A stretch of DNA of 64,000 nucleotides from Dermacentor variabilis (Eukaryota; Arthropoda; Arachnida; Ixodida; Ixodidae), in assembly GCF_050947875.1 (NCBI RefSeq), contig NC_134572.1, positions 160,973,105-161,037,104 on the forward strand, written 5' to 3'. The position numbers were made by a program, and so were the translations under genes. The notes beneath the pieces are model-generated. The model was not told where the DNA came from. It saw nothing but the letters and a program-made list of their open reading frames with translations, and searched no databases. Position 1 is the stretch's first letter. Every line of letters starts with the position of its first letter. Positions 1-12,075 of this stretch are shown piece after piece.

Positions 1-937
1 AACCTTAAAACTGGGGATCGACCACCTAGGTTTACTATTAAAGCAGTGATGTGTTTGTAGCGGGTGCGTCTGGGCCAAGGCATTGCTTTTGTCAAAGGGG
101 CAGAAACACGTGGCCGGGAGCAGCGTGCGCTTTTGCGATTATTTACGCACGCTCCGGGCACCTGCTGGTTTCCCAATGCTGCACTTAGCAGGCTCCCTTT
201 ACAAATAAATATAAACATGATCTGTCATAAATTTCTTTGTTTAGATTGGACAAAAATAGCATATAACAACCGTATGATGACGTTGACACTCTTAATAAAG
301 CAACTGCTTGCGAAGGGTGTAATTCACACTCAGCATTTAATTTTGCACACAGGTTTGACATAGTGTTCTAACATTTTCAATGAAATAAATCTCGGTGTAT
401 TTTTGTAGTTTAGCCAAGGAAGAGGTCTAAATCTTGCGGCACTCGCAAAGCACATTCATATAGCTCTGAAGCACTTTATAATTATTTCCAATTAGCCCAC
501 ACACTTTGAACTCTACCTAAAGACTACCCATAAAGCGTGTCCAAATTTTGACAAATTTAAACAAGGTGCCTTGTTTATTTCACAGGAGACACCGGAGAAG
601 CTAACTACGAACCTCGTATAAGGCATGGACACATGAGATAAGAGAAAAAATGTCTTTGGTTCTTTAACTGTTTCCAACACTTTTAATTCTGCAAGGGGCG
701 TGAAAATTTCGCCACACATTACACACAATATTCGCCTCATTTCTGCTGAACTAGAACGTGGGGTACCTCTAAAATGTTTGGCAGTCTGTAAAACATCGAA
801 GATAATGGCGGCATGACATTCAACAATACCTGACCAAATAAGTTTATACAAACAATGCAAATTACTCACACAGATTGAATATTGATTATGCTCAACGAAC
901 CATAAACAACGTACCTCGCATAGTCTACCGAGCAGAC
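1..937. other. unassigned DNA
   Basis: No gene or recognisable repeat seen. Short ORFs occur on both strands but show no domain, no biased composition and no splice-site pattern that I trust. The stretch is AT-rich with scattered homopolymers. Confidence 0.5.
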
Positions 938-1195
938 CGGGAAAACAATAATAATATATGGGGTTTTACGTGCCAAAACCACTTTCTGATTATGAGGCAC
1001 GCCGTAGTGGGGGACTCCGCAAATTTTGACCACCTGGGGTTCTTTAACGTGCACCTAAATCTAAGTACACGGGTGTTTTCGCATTTCGCCCCCATCGAAA
1101 TGCGGCCGCCGTGGCCCGGATTCGATCCCGCGACCTCGTGCTCAGCAGCCTAACACCATAGCCACTGAGCAACCACGGCGGGTGCGGGAAAACAA
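938..1195 (-). mobile_element. tRNA-derived SINE (Ruka-like) with 11-bp target duplication
   Basis: Read on the minus strand, the element opens with a tRNA-like head: an A-box-like gtggttgctcagtggcta and a B-box-like ggatcgaatcc near 1120. A unique body follows (gcgaaatgcgaaaacacccg, then ggcacgtaaaacccc), ending in an AT-rich tail (tattattattg). The element proper is 949-1184. It is flanked by a perfect 11-bp direct repeat, cgggaaaacaa, at 938-948 and 1185-1195, which marks a complete insertion. The body matches my memory of the abundant tick SINE called Ruka; that family name is recall, while the head, tail and duplication are seen directly. Confidence 0.85.
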
Positions 1196-2079
1196 ATAGC
1201 GCACCTTGTATAAAGCATGGAAATTAGCCCAAAACGGGTATTCGCTAAACATATTCAAAGCACATAACTAATTTAAAGACTTCAGATTTTCGGTAATTGT
1301 CACCCATAGAATGGCATCCCGTCTTAATAGGAAACTCTTGCCGTTCTTGGGTTTCCCAGGGAAGCAGGAGAACTTTGTAAGTGATGCTTATAGCGCCACT
1401 AAACAGGTGAAAATGAGCGTTCAGATCTTTTTTTTTTATTAAATTCTAATAACATCGAACTTCAATTTTGACCGCATCATGCCACTGGCAAAACGAACAC
1501 TGCCTCAAAAATGTACACCTCGTTGGTGGTCTAGTTTTTTTTTTTTTGCAGAACATCACGAAAACTGGGATATAGCGTTTTTGTGTGCTCCTAGTCACCC
1601 TAGTTCTTTGGACGTAAAATACTGGCAAGCAACAGAAGTTGTAAAAACTACATTACAATCGGTCTTTTGTGAACGCGTTTCAGTTTCGTTTTCAAGGACG
1701 TGCGTAGTCAAGTGGCGCAATGTGGTCGCGTAGAAGCAGCACAGCCGCGACGTTTACACAAACAACACAAATGCAGTTTTGATGGAAATATGGAAGATGG
1801 CTACCGGTCCACCGTTGGTGAATACACGATTTTTAAGCATGCAAGGTGTCCTGTAGCGCCCGCGGTGCTCTCTGGACTGATTGCAGGTCGACGTCGTTGG
1901 CATGCATAATGTCTGGAATTTGTTTTGTTCGTAAGAAAAGCAGCGCTCTTCGCTCTCGAAAAGATGCAATAATATTCCCGTCTTTTTGAAGGAACTCAAT
2001 AGATGGAGTTACGATAATAAAGCGTGTCCTTATCACCGTTGAATCTCGTTATAACAAACCAGCAGTGCCGGCTGAAGGT
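1196..2079. other. unassigned DNA
   Basis: No supported gene. Contains T-runs (1430-1440, 1533-1548) and small unconvincing ORFs. Confidence 0.45.
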
Positions 2080-2232
2080 CTCTGAGATGTGATGCTAAGG
2101 TCGAGCTCGCGGGTTCAATCCCTGCCATGGTGGCCAGAATTTGATGGAAAGAAAATGTTAACACGGTCGTGTGCTTAGATTTAAGAGCACGTTCAACAAT
2201 CCCACTTGGTCAAAATGATTTCGTAGTTCTTG
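2080..2232 (+). mobile_element. degraded tRNA-derived SINE fragment
   Basis: A diverged copy in the opposite orientation to the 938-1195 SINE. It keeps the B-box region (cgggttcaatccctgccatg), the middle piece cgtgtgcttagatttaagag and the downstream ttggtcaaaatgatttcg. The A-box end is barely recognisable and no tail or target duplication is visible. It is an older insertion than the first copy. Confidence 0.7.
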
Positions 2233-2596
2233 ACTAGGGCAGGTTTCACACTCATCTCCTGACTTTCGGCTGTAATATCTCAAAATTTGATTTTTTTTTT
2301 TCATTTTTTTTCTGCACTAAAGCCAAACATATCAGCTTTGTGTTGCCGTTACGTCATTTATCTGAACATTGCTAAAAAGCGATCACACTTCTAGAGCACA
2401 AATACGCTTTGAAATCTGTTAATTTGAGGCATTGCGTTCTCTTAACGAAGATGTGCACTTTAAATTTTCAAGCTCGCATAGGGCTCAATAAACGCCTTCC
2501 GATATTGTTGCAATGAGCGATTTTGCTACAGAGAGCCGCAGTTTAATTGTGCAGAGCCATACAATTTGGTATTTGGATAAAAAATTACACAAATAA

Positions 2597-3286
2597 ATGA
2601 CGATGGTTGTGCATTTCGGAGAAAAGCAGAATGCTTCTCCGAGAATACTTCTCCTTGATGCCCCCGAATTTAAGGGCATCAAGGACGAACAAGCCGCTAC
2701 TAACGATGAAATAAAAAAACTTTTGGCGAGAGTAACTGCACTTGAATCTAGTGGAACCGTAACTGCTACCACTGAAGCAGTTCCCCCTCAGAATACCCTG
2801 CAAGATATTTCAAGCCAGCTACAGCGAATAACAAACAGATGTGACGATGCAGAAAACAGATTAAGACGATCAAACTTATTATTTTTCGGGATAGAGGATG
2901 ACAAAAAAGAAGATTGGGTCACGTCTGAAGAAAAGATTAGGAAGTTTTGCGAAGAAAAACTCGAACTTCACACAACCAGTATGCAGTACGAACGGGTTCA
3001 TCGCCTAGGAAAATATTCTACTGAAAAGAAACGGCCCATAACCGCAAAACTGTGTTCATTCAAGGACAAGCAAAGTATCCTGTCCGCAGCGCGTAAACTT
3101 ATGGGGACAACATTTTCAATTGGTGAAGACTTCGCGCCATCAACACGTGTGGCTAGAAGAAAGCTGGTAGCTTTTGCCAGGCCACTTGAAAAGCCTTTTA
3201 AGTTGGTGCTCGACAAGCTCTATATAGACAAACAAGTATATGTCTACGACACCGTTAGCGACTCAGTAATACAGTCTACCAGATAG
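2597..3286 (+). CDS. LINE ORF1 protein (coiled coil plus RRM-like domain)
   Basis: An intact 229-residue ORF upstream of ORF2. Residues about 30-95 are rich in E, K, Q and L with heptad-like spacing (coiled coil for trimerisation). Residues about 93-165 contain NLLFFGIEDD, then YERVHRLGKY and PITAKLCSFKDKQSIL, which is the pattern of the RRM-like nucleic-acid-binding core of L1/CR1-type ORF1 proteins. The C-terminal part is basic. Known role of the family: binds LINE RNA and acts as a chaperone in the retrotransposition particle. This copy has no stops, unlike ORF2. The first Met was taken; upstream in-frame sequence gives no better start. Confidence 0.75.
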   Translation: MTMVVHFGEKQNASPRILLLDAPEFKGIKDEQAATNDEIKKLLARVTALESSGTVTATTEAVPPQNTLQDISSQLQRITNRCDDAENRLRRSNLLFFGIEDDKKEDWVTSEEKIRKFCEEKLELHTTSMQYERVHRLGKYSTEKKRPITAKLCSFKDKQSILSAARKLMGTTFSIGEDFAPSTRVARRKLVAFARPLEKPFKLVLDKLYIDKQVYVYDTVSDSVIQSTR

Positions 3287-3328
3287 CTAGACACAAGCCC
3301 AAGCTCGCAAAATAATCAGCTGCCTTTC

Positions 3329-6128
3329 TTGCCACAAGCCGCTCTCTCGCTCTCAGTGGCCTACACTAACATGCGAAGTTTGCTACCTAAATGCGATACA
3401 CTTTGTGGTTTTTTAGACGATAGTGACTCTGACATAATTGTACTAACTGAGACGTGGTTGAATCCAGATATCGACGACAATGAGATCCTGCCAAGAAATA
3501 ATCTTTACAAAATTTATAGAAACGACCGCATCGATAGGCGCGGTGGTGGGGTACTTATCGCCATTAAAACAAAACCTTCATTCATATATTATTGATTCAG
3601 GGTCATCTCTCGAGATTGTGTGGGCTGCTTTTTATGTGTCCTCCAGTGCTGTACTTATTGGCGCCTGTTACCGGGCACCAGATTGCAACCATTCCTTTTT
3701 GAATGACTTGCGGAACAGTGTCCCTAAAGCACTCCAGCTGTGTCCATCCAACCACGTGTATCTTCTTGGTGATTTCAATTTTCCGCTTATCGACTGGCAA
3801 CATATGTCATCTTCATGTCACGCGTCCCTGGAACTAATCAATCTAACGTCAGATTTTAACCTGTTCCAAATAGTGAAGGCCCCTGCACGCCCTTCCAATA
3901 TCTTGGACTTGGTTTTCACAAACGCTCCTGACACAATTACTTCCATTTCAAATATGAGCGGCTTTATTGATCATAACCTCATCCAACTAACTGTTAGCAT
4001 CCCGAAGCCCGTGTCTGGCACAACTACTAAACAAATTCGCAATTATAACAGAGCAAATTACGATGAGATTAACGCCCAACTAGAATAATTTTTTTGCCAA
4101 GTGCTTCTACCTTCATTTCATTGTCGATCTGTAAACGAGAACTGGGTGCTCTTCAGGGACAAATTAACTGCATTAGTAGACCGTTACGTTCCGATAGTCT
4201 CCATAACTAACGACAAATCCAGCCCTTGGTTCAACAAGTCTCTTCGCAAACTAAGGAATAGAAAGAAGCGTTCTTATAACAGGGCTAAACGCGTGCGCAC
4301 TGCTGAGGCTTGGCAGATATACAAAGACAGTTTAAGCAATTACTGCTCAGCGATATCTTCCGCCAAAGATAAATATTACTCTCAAGACCTACCATCGCTG
4401 CTAACTTCCAATCCTAAAAAATTTTGGCAAACCATATCACCGACAAGAGATACTAACACCATAACATTGCACGGAAAAAAAAAAACATACCTATTTCTAG
4501 CGCCAATTGCCCCGCCATATTCAACACGTTTTTTTCATCTGTTTTCACTCAGAAGGACTTTTCCAATGTTCCAACTTTTCCGGAACTTGATGCCGCATAC
4601 ATGGAACCAATCGATATCACTGTTGAAGGCGTTAAATTACTCATTAGTAACCTCAAAATATCTACTTTCGCCGGTATTCACAACATTATTTCTAAGATAT
4701 TAAAGAACACCATCGCTGCCTCAAGCAAGATCTTATGCCATATTTTTCAATAATCCCTAGCATTTGGAATGTTACCCACCAATTGGTTAAAAGGAAAAAT
4801 AATACCTATTCACAAATCTGGAGATGTTCATACACCTGACAACTATCGGCCCATATCTTTCCCTGCATATGTTGCAAAATGCTCGAGCACATAATCACTT
4901 CCCACGTATACAGCCACCTAGAAGCTCACAATTTCTTTTTTTCTAATCAGCATGGTTTTAGGAAGGGATTTTCTTGTGACACACAATTGTTTGAACTAAC
5001 GACTGACTTGTACTTTAACATGGACTGCAACCTTCAGACTGACTGTATCTTTCTTGACCTTTCTAAAGTTTTTGACCGCGTGCCCCACTGTCGCCTAATT
5101 TCTAAATTATCTGCCCTACGACTTGACTCTCTAACATTATCCTGGATTCGTAATTTTCTTTCTTTTCGAGAACAGTTTACTGTTAACAATTTCTCTTCCC
5201 CGCTTTCTTCTGTTAGCTCTGGTGTGCCACAAGGCAGCGTCCTCGGCCCCTTACTCTTCTTAATCTACATTAACGACTTACCCACCCAGATTACTTCCTG
5301 CATGCGCCTTTTTGCCGATGACTGCATAATCTACCGTCCTATACACACGACTGACGATCACTTGAAACTCAAGCAGATCTTAACCTTATCGCTAACTGAT
5401 GTAACAAATGGCTCATGACACTAAACTTTACAAAGTGCCAGGTGATGTGCTTCAGCCGAAAATGTGTGAATTCTAAATATTCGTATCATCTTAATAACAC
5501 TATGCTTTCTCACACTTCATCATATAAGTACCTTGGTGTTGTTCTTACAGAGAATCTTTAATGGGCCCCACACATCACATCTACATGCGCCAAAGCATCA
5601 CGTTCTCTTGGCTATCTACGACGTAACTTGCGAAATGCCCCGCCAAACATTCGAAAACTCGCTTTCCAAACATTCGTTTTGCCACAGTTGAAATTCGCCT
5701 CCCCATTTTGGTCCCCTCATCAAAATTACCTAATAAATATGACGGAAATGTTACAAAACAGAGTAGCCCGGTTCATATCCCGTAACTACAGTATAAACTC
5801 AAGCATTACACAAATTAAACTAGACCTACTATTGCCGCCATGAGATAACCGCCGCAACATCGCTCTTCTGTGCTTATTCCACAAATATATTTACACTAAT
5901 AAACGAACCCGGTTACAACTACAAATACCCCACTATTTTTCACGCAGATTACATAATCAGTTCAGTTTCATGCGCATATACGGTAAAACAAATGCATTTA
6001 ATTCATCTGCACTACCACGTGCTATTCGTCTCTGGAATGACCTCCCTGATAACATAGCCTCCATATCTAATCCCGACACGTTCCGCTCTCAGTTACTCAT
6101 GCTTTTCCCATTTACCGTTCACGAGTGA
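3329..6128 (+). pseudogene. LINE ORF2 (endonuclease-reverse transcriptase), broken
   Basis: The N-terminal AP endonuclease shows NMRSLLPK, LTETWL, RRGGGVLIA, LLGDFNFPLIDW and DLVFTN in order across 3366-3920. RT follows with NYRPIS (about 4840), HGFRKGFS (about 4950), FLDLSKVFDRVPH (motif A, about 5050), GVPQGSVLGPLLF (about 5220) and LFADDCIIY (catalytic motif, about 5310). YKYLGVVLT follows, and the reading ends at 6126-6128. Damage: a frameshift near 3570, an in-frame TAA at 4086-4088, a frameshift at the A-run near 4477, a stop after 4750, a stop at 5416-5418 and more downstream. The catalytic FADD box is intact. Reverse transcription was its function; this copy is dead. Confidence 0.85.
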
Positions 6129-6400
6129 CCAATCTAGTGTATGTTATCGTGCATTTTTTCCATGTTGTATATCATTTTCATAAACGGTATTCCTTTGCTC
6201 TGTTAACAGTAACAAGTGTTCGTGTGCGTTCAGATATTGCTTTGTATTCCTAGTGCCTTCAATATTGTGTAACACGGTATTCTTTTTATAGCACTGTTCC
6301 TGTTGGAAATTTGTACTTTACTGTTCAATATGCCACCCTCACTTTATGCCCTGCCATAGGGCCTGTAAGGTTATTTTGAATAAATAAATAAATAAATAAA

Positions 6401-7499
6401 CTATTGCTCAAGCAAAGGAATATTATACTTGAATGTGCAAACTTCTCAGAGTTAAGATATTTAGGTAGTTTCTGCTGGGTAGTAGTGTAATTCAACAGAG
6501 AATAAAGCTGTTAACCTGTCCTTCTGTAGACGAACCATTGGTACTTATACATTCAACGTGATTCACGACAAGTGTGTTTTTGCCAGCGGCTGAAGTGCCG
6601 AAATATTCTTCCGCCTCTGGAACGGACACATAGGCCTAATCCCCTACGTTAACACCCTGCTAATCGGAGAAGAGAAGGGCTGTCCTTCCCGCTCCACCCC
6701 AACAGGTGCATCTCAGAGGGCTCACCTAAACACGCCACGCGCTGCTCAAAATGTCCCATAGTGTCTTCTTTGAATTACACTCATGCGTGCAAACGTCCCC
6801 GAACTTTCGTAAAGATTACGAGCTTCAGCTCCTTTTGCGCTTGCACGAATGTTGCGTCAATTTTACTGAAAAATAGTTTAAGTTGGAGAAAAAATTTTAA
6901 AGGTGTCGTATAAGGGTGTTGGGGCAGAGAACGAAAAAGATGCAAGAGTGAAACTATCGTAGTATTGTGGCCCATTTCAGGTAGCACTTGTAAATTCTCC
7001 CATATACTATACCGCGTCTTGCTTCGAGCAAGATTATTTAGAGCAGCTCCTCAACCTATTTAGAGCTCCTATGTTGCTGCAACATCATAGTCGCTAAAAA
7101 GTCACCCTGAAATACGAATTACGGCATGTGTATCAGTAAGTTACCTTTATTTCAGAAAGTAGGTATGTACCCAATAAAAGGCGTGTCCTGAAGGCGAATT
7201 CATTAAAATACTTGCTTTCACCCCCACCTCCCACTCCCGTGTCATGTCAGCTGAATTCTTACGAATTTAAATGTTCAGAAATTGGCAAGTTTGTGTACTG
7301 CAGTACTGGATGCAGACGCTTCCGAAATCAAGAACAAGTGCCACTGCACGAAGAGCCCTCGTGGCGTGCAAAGCGCCGCATAAACTGAAAAGTGTTCAAG
7401 CCGCACGACGCCAGATTCATCCGAGGCTCTAGATTCAAACTCTACTGCGCCACATGAGCATGAGCTCGATCTCTAGTGACATTTACGTAGATGTTTCTA
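6401..7499. other. unassigned DNA
   Basis: Between the LINE tail and the 3' side of the receptor gene. No gene, SINE or LINE motif recognised. Confidence 0.45.
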
Positions 7500-7505
7500 T
7501 TTATT
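7500..7505 (-). promoter_or_regulatory. candidate polyadenylation signal of the receptor gene
   Basis: AATAAA on the minus strand (tttatt on plus), about 220 nt past the receptor stop codon at 7726-7728. The position suits a 3' UTR, but the hexamer is common in AT-rich DNA. Confidence 0.3.
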
Positions 7506-7725
7506 AAGAGTAACTCCAGTATACAAGAACGAATCAACTAAGCTATCGGAAGAGGCATCAATTATTCTTGAATTTTTTATAGGAATTTTCTTGTAAGCGA
7601 GCAGCACTTGGCCATTGTGCTATTATATATTCCGGTACGGAAAGCAGGTCATAAAAAAACAAATTCGCCGAGCACGCCAAGACATTTACTTGTCCTCTAT
7701 ACTAAATTGGGTTTGCCATAACCTC

Positions 7726-9534
7726 CTAATTCGAACGAAAAATTGTGGCGGTGAATGAGAACTGCAGGTTCGTTAGTAACAGCTCAAGCACAAACAGCAA
7801 GCTAGAGGCGGCAAGCAACAGAGCGAAAAGCACCAGGAAACGACTAAGCTCAGACAATTGGCCTGGCTGTTCGATGGCAGCTTGGCTGATATTATTCGCA
7901 GAATCTGAAGGGCATGATTTCAGCTTGCCGAGAATTCCTGCTTCGTGGATTCTGCGTACGAAATTGCGAATGGCTAGCTTGAGTGCAAAATTCTTGCGAA
8001 CGAGCATACCACTCAGCATTAGGTTTAGCGTATCTCTAGATGCAACAAATCCACGTGGCTGTTCTTTCAAACATCGCGACAGCCTATCTGTGAAACACAC
8101 GCGGTCCTTTTGCTTTGCACATGACAAGCAGCGTGCAGCACTTTCACTCTCCAAGAACGATCTCTCTTTGGCCCTGTAGAACGCTAAGCTAAGCTTGGCG
8201 TGCAAGTTCGTTTCACTAATGTTTTGTGTAACGCTGAAATGAATCAACGTGCCAATGCGGAGACACGGTACGATAGTTTTCCGGCTCAGTGCATCATCGA
8301 GTTTTTGGAGTGTGTCCATAACGTCCTCGCGAGAGCGTGCGCTCAGACGCGAAACCAGCTCACTGCGGAAATAGTTTGAGAGCGGAAGAATGGCGATTAA
8401 CCAGACCGAGTACACGACAGCGCGTGTCAATGGTGACTTTCTTCTGCGAGGAACGGGCAAGGAAGTGCCATAAAAAGAGGCAAGAAGAAACAAAAATGAG
8501 TGCAATACAGAGATAAGCTGCCAGGAATTTATTTTTCTAAGGTCAGCGACTGTTAACACAAGTAACGCGCATACAAGAACAGCCAGAAGGAGACACAATG
8601 CAAGCTTTGACTCTAACAGAATGTTGGTAAAGGACGCCAGGACGATGTTGGGGCTTTTCACATAGAACAGATCATGGCCCTGAGATAGAACTTGATCAGC
8701 GCCATAGTAGTTGAAAATTTGACCGTTTAGAATTACCGGGTTACCCATAATGTCATCGTTTCCAGATATAAGCGCCTGCGCAGCAGCATTCTTATCTTTT
8801 CGTACCGACCATATTAAAGACACATTATAAAAAGCGAGCGCTTCTAAGACAAATCCCATTGGCCCTGATTGGCAATTAGGTCTTGTGCTACGAAATTTTC
8901 CGCAGCCCACGTGTATCACTTGATTTCTGAGCTGTCTTTGCTGGAAATGTTGGTAACTATTTTGCAGGGGCAGAAGATTGCATTCTCTAGTAGATGCTGA
9001 GATAGCACGTGACGGTGGCAGGCGGAGGCATGGTATTGCGCTTCCCTTTTCACTGCAGGCGCTCATTCGGTCATCGCAAGACAACGTCCGCGAGTTCACT
9101 ACCCTCACGACATCATTTGACTTGTTTTCTGCAGCAACACCATATTCAATTATTAGACAGTCCGATAAACTAAAATCTACGGGACTTATGGGGCACCTCT
9201 TTAAATATTTCAACGCGTCTTCACCTAGATTTAAGGCAAGCACATTTGTCTTGAGACCAGCTTTCAGATTTTCCAATATATAATGATCAAAACTTTTCCT
9301 GGGAAGCGTCCACAAACTTGCAGCCAAAGGAAGCTCACGGAGCCAAAACACGTTGTCTGAATTCCAGTATCTTTTCCACGTGACGAGTGCCGCTGCACCT
9401 TGCCTCGGAATGTGCGACTGTAGACTGGAAAAGAAGCGCTTACCTTTTTCACCGGGGGAGGCATTTTGCGGTTCGCAAGGAAGGTGGAGAATACTCAAGA
9501 GCAAAGAGAAAAGCACCGCAGTATGTAGAGCCAT
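7726..9534 (-). CDS. divergent ionotropic receptor (iGluR-like chemoreceptor candidate)
   Basis: A single uninterrupted exon, 625 codons from the upstream Met (9603) or 602 from the preferred Met at 9532-9534. The inner start gives a clean signal peptide (about residues 24-43, hydrophobic, then PCEPQN). The ectodomain runs to about residue 333. M1 is about 334-353 (LALCLLLAVLVCALLVLTVA). A pore-like segment is about 360-383 (SWQLISVLHSF...ASFYGT). M2 is about 391-420 (VVYSVWLIAILPLSNYF then RSELVSRLS). An S2-like extracellular region with paired Cys spans about 421-585, and the last helix M3 is about 587-610 (FLVLFALLLAASSLLFVLEL). This is the order of arthropod ionotropic receptors, which derive from glutamate receptors and act as ligand-gated cation channels in sensory neurons. 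The usual ligand-binding Arg of true glutamate receptors is not visible in the S1 part (about 285-310), as in divergent IRs. Single-exon structure fits lineage-specific IR expansions. It has no stops or frameshifts and is flanked by non-genic DNA. Ligand and expression cannot be told. Confidence 0.75.
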   Translation of the reverse strand: MALHTAVLFSLLLSILHLPCEPQNASPGEKGKRFFSSLQSHIPRQGAAALVTWKRYWNSDNVFWLRELPLAASLWTLPRKSFDHYILENLKAGLKTNVLALNLGEDALKYLKRCPISPVDFSLSDCLIIEYGVAAENKSNDVVRVVNSRTLSCDDRMSACSEKGSAIPCLRLPPSRAISASTRECNLLPLQNSYQHFQQRQLRNQVIHVGCGKFRSTRPNCQSGPMGFVLEALAFYNVSLIWSVRKDKNAAAQALISGNDDIMGNPVILNGQIFNYYGADQVLSQGHDLFYVKSPNIVLASFTNILLESKLALCLLLAVLVCALLVLTVADLRKINSWQLISVLHSFLFLLASFYGTSLPVPRRRKSPLTRAVVYSVWLIAILPLSNYFRSELVSRLSARSREDVMDTLQKLDDALSRKTIVPCLRIGTLIHFSVTQNISETNLHAKLSLAFYRAKERSFLESESAARCLSCAKQKDRVCFTDRLSRCLKEQPRGFVASRDTLNLMLSGMLVRKNFALKLAIRNFVRRIHEAGILGKLKSCPSDSANNISQAAIEQPGQLSELSRFLVLFALLLAASSLLFVLELLLTNLQFSFTATIFRSN

Positions 9535-10550
9535 TTGTGAAAGATGAAAAGCTTGGTGCAGTAAGAAAAACAAGAAAGTTTTTGATGCACTGTAGAATAA
9601 CACAGCTTTTGGGTTTCACGAACTGTCAGCTATTTGCTACATTGCGCTCGAAAATTTCGGTTCCATGCGTTAGCCCTAAAAAGACATTTGGTTGCCACAA
9701 AAAGGGGTGTTTTGAATAGGTGCGCAAAATATGTTACTGTATTTATTAGGTTCACTAACAAAGAACAGATTTATGGTAAACTTTAGAAGCCCTGCACTGG
9801 TACATATCTACGTGCGCTATGTTCAACGAACAAAATCGCACGGAACTGCGCTTAATGCTAGTGATGTATTTGCATTGAAAATTACGTGTTATTGTACTTG
9901 CTCTAATGCGCTAAAAAGTCGGGGCTGGCTGGCGCTAATTCGCGTCTTGCGCACGCGAGTCAATGATTAAAACGTTTATGCATCATGAGTGATCTGTTTT
10001 AATTGGGTAACTTGTGCCAGTAAAAGGGTTGTATTTTTCAGCTATACTGGCTCATTACCACATGTCTAGAGTTCAGATACGTGGAAGGAGTTACTAAACT
10101 ACGAAAAGACAAGACTCCAGAAGTTTCTTGTATCCCTTAGCTTAACACGCTGCTCAAATATTCGCTGTATATTTGAGCTTATTACCGAATCATTATCGCA
10201 CACATCATGAAAGCCGAGCATTCAACGATGAACAGTGGGAGATGGAATTGCGCACATTTTCTTGAACAGGAGGGCACGTATGTTCCCTTCGAGAGCCACA
10301 AGGTTCCGAAAGAAGATTGCGCGTTCTTGCCGAGCCGCAACGTAGCTGTGAGCGGAGCTGCTATAACTAGCGCCACGTACCCGCCGACACGGAATAAGTG
10401 CTAATTTATATTCATCGCCATGGCGAGCGCAGGCGCCTATGCTAAATGGCATTGATCTGTGTCTAGGACAGAAGAATCTCTGCTCACTATCACATCCCAC
10501 GTCTTGTCGGGATCGATGTTATGCGAAGCAGTGGGCAGGGAGCCTACGAA
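9535..10550. other. receptor upstream region and unassigned DNA
   Basis: Would hold the promoter of the minus-strand receptor gene. I see no convincing TATA box or initiator and no other gene. The remainder up to 10550 is unrecognised. Confidence 0.35.
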
Positions 10551-10999
10551 GTTAACGAAACGACCATGAGAGCACCAAGACGTAGGTGGCCTGTCTCATG
10601 ACCTACATGACATTCATGTCATGATCTATCGTTTATGTTCATCGTACACTCTTCTCATTCTATGCCAACTGTGGTACATACCAAGTTAACGAAAAGACAA
10701 TGGAAGCGCCAATACGTAGACGGTTGTTTCATGACGTGCATGTGGCGCGTCTCACGACATTCATGCCATGATCTGTCATTTATGTTCGTCATTCGCTCTT
10801 CTCATGATATGGCGAGTTGGTACATACCAAATTAACGAAACGACCATGAGAGCACTAAGACGTACGAGGCTGTTTCATCACCTACATGACAGATACGTCG
10901 TGATACTGATGTACGCCATACACTCCTGCCATGCTATGCCAATTTTGGTACATACCAAGTTAACGAAACGACCGTGAGAGCGCCAAGACATAGAAGGCG
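10551..10999 (+). repeat. tandem repeat, four units of about 128-146 bp
   Basis: The phrase gttaacgaaacgacc...gagagc.ccaagacgta recurs at 10551, 10685, 10831 and 10959, giving spacings of 134, 146 and 128 bp. Each unit also carries catgac/gtcatg palindromic pieces and ends in ggtacataccaa. The last unit runs directly into the (TA)n tract at 11000. The units have diverged by substitutions and small indels, so the array is old. I recall similar units in tick introns and intergenic DNA. Confidence 0.8.
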
Positions 11000-11884
<885 letters not shown>

Positions 11885-11951
11885 CACTCACTCCTGCCTG
11901 GACTGCCAAGAGGCAGTTGGCAGTATCTAATAAATAAATAAATAAATAAAT
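11885..11951 (+). mobile_element. 3' tail of a truncated CR1/L2-like LINE
   Basis: A hairpin-like segment, ctgcctggactgccaagag then gcagttggcag, is followed by (TAAA)n (11929-11951). This repeats the design of the LINE end at 6340-6400. No ORF2 coding sequence is recognisable upstream, so the copy is strongly 5'-truncated or decayed. Confidence 0.6.
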
Positions 11952-11959
11952 GTTCCATA

Positions 11960-12075
11960 ACTAGCACCATTCATAAACCCGGGTGATATCTGACTGCAAG
12001 ATGACTGAAGCTAAATCACTGGCAATTTGTCTATAAATGATTCAGTCATCAGCAAAAAGACGGATGGAAGACATT
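11960..12075 (-). pseudogene. reverse transcriptase fragment (LINE)
   Basis: On the minus strand the translation reads SSIRLFADD, a stop, IIYRQIASDL, then ILQSDITRVYEWC. This is the catalytic box and following helix of a CR1-like RT, with the usual FADDCIIY having a stop in place of Cys. Only about 38 residues survive. It abuts, in the opposite orientation, the LINE tail ending at 11951, so one element probably inserted beside or into the other. Confidence 0.6.

Larger units (their letters stand above)
2590..6400 (+). mobile_element. CR1/L2-like LINE, near full length, inactivated
   Basis: A two-ORF non-LTR retrotransposon on the plus strand: ORF1 (2597-3286), an AP-endonuclease plus reverse transcriptase ORF2 (3329-6128), and a short 3' UTR. 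The 3' end is marked by a hairpin-like ccctgccatagggcctg followed by a (AATA)n tail ending at 6400, an end style I associate with CR1/L2-group LINEs. The 5' boundary is not sharp; it lies at or before 2590. ORF2 is broken by at least two frameshifts and several stops, so this copy cannot move itself. Clade placement is inferred from motif style, not from a tree. Confidence 0.85.

Noticed and set aside
7745..9719. Plus-strand ORFs of 100-144 codons across the receptor gene
   Set aside because: Antisense shadows of the minus-strand receptor frame; no domains.
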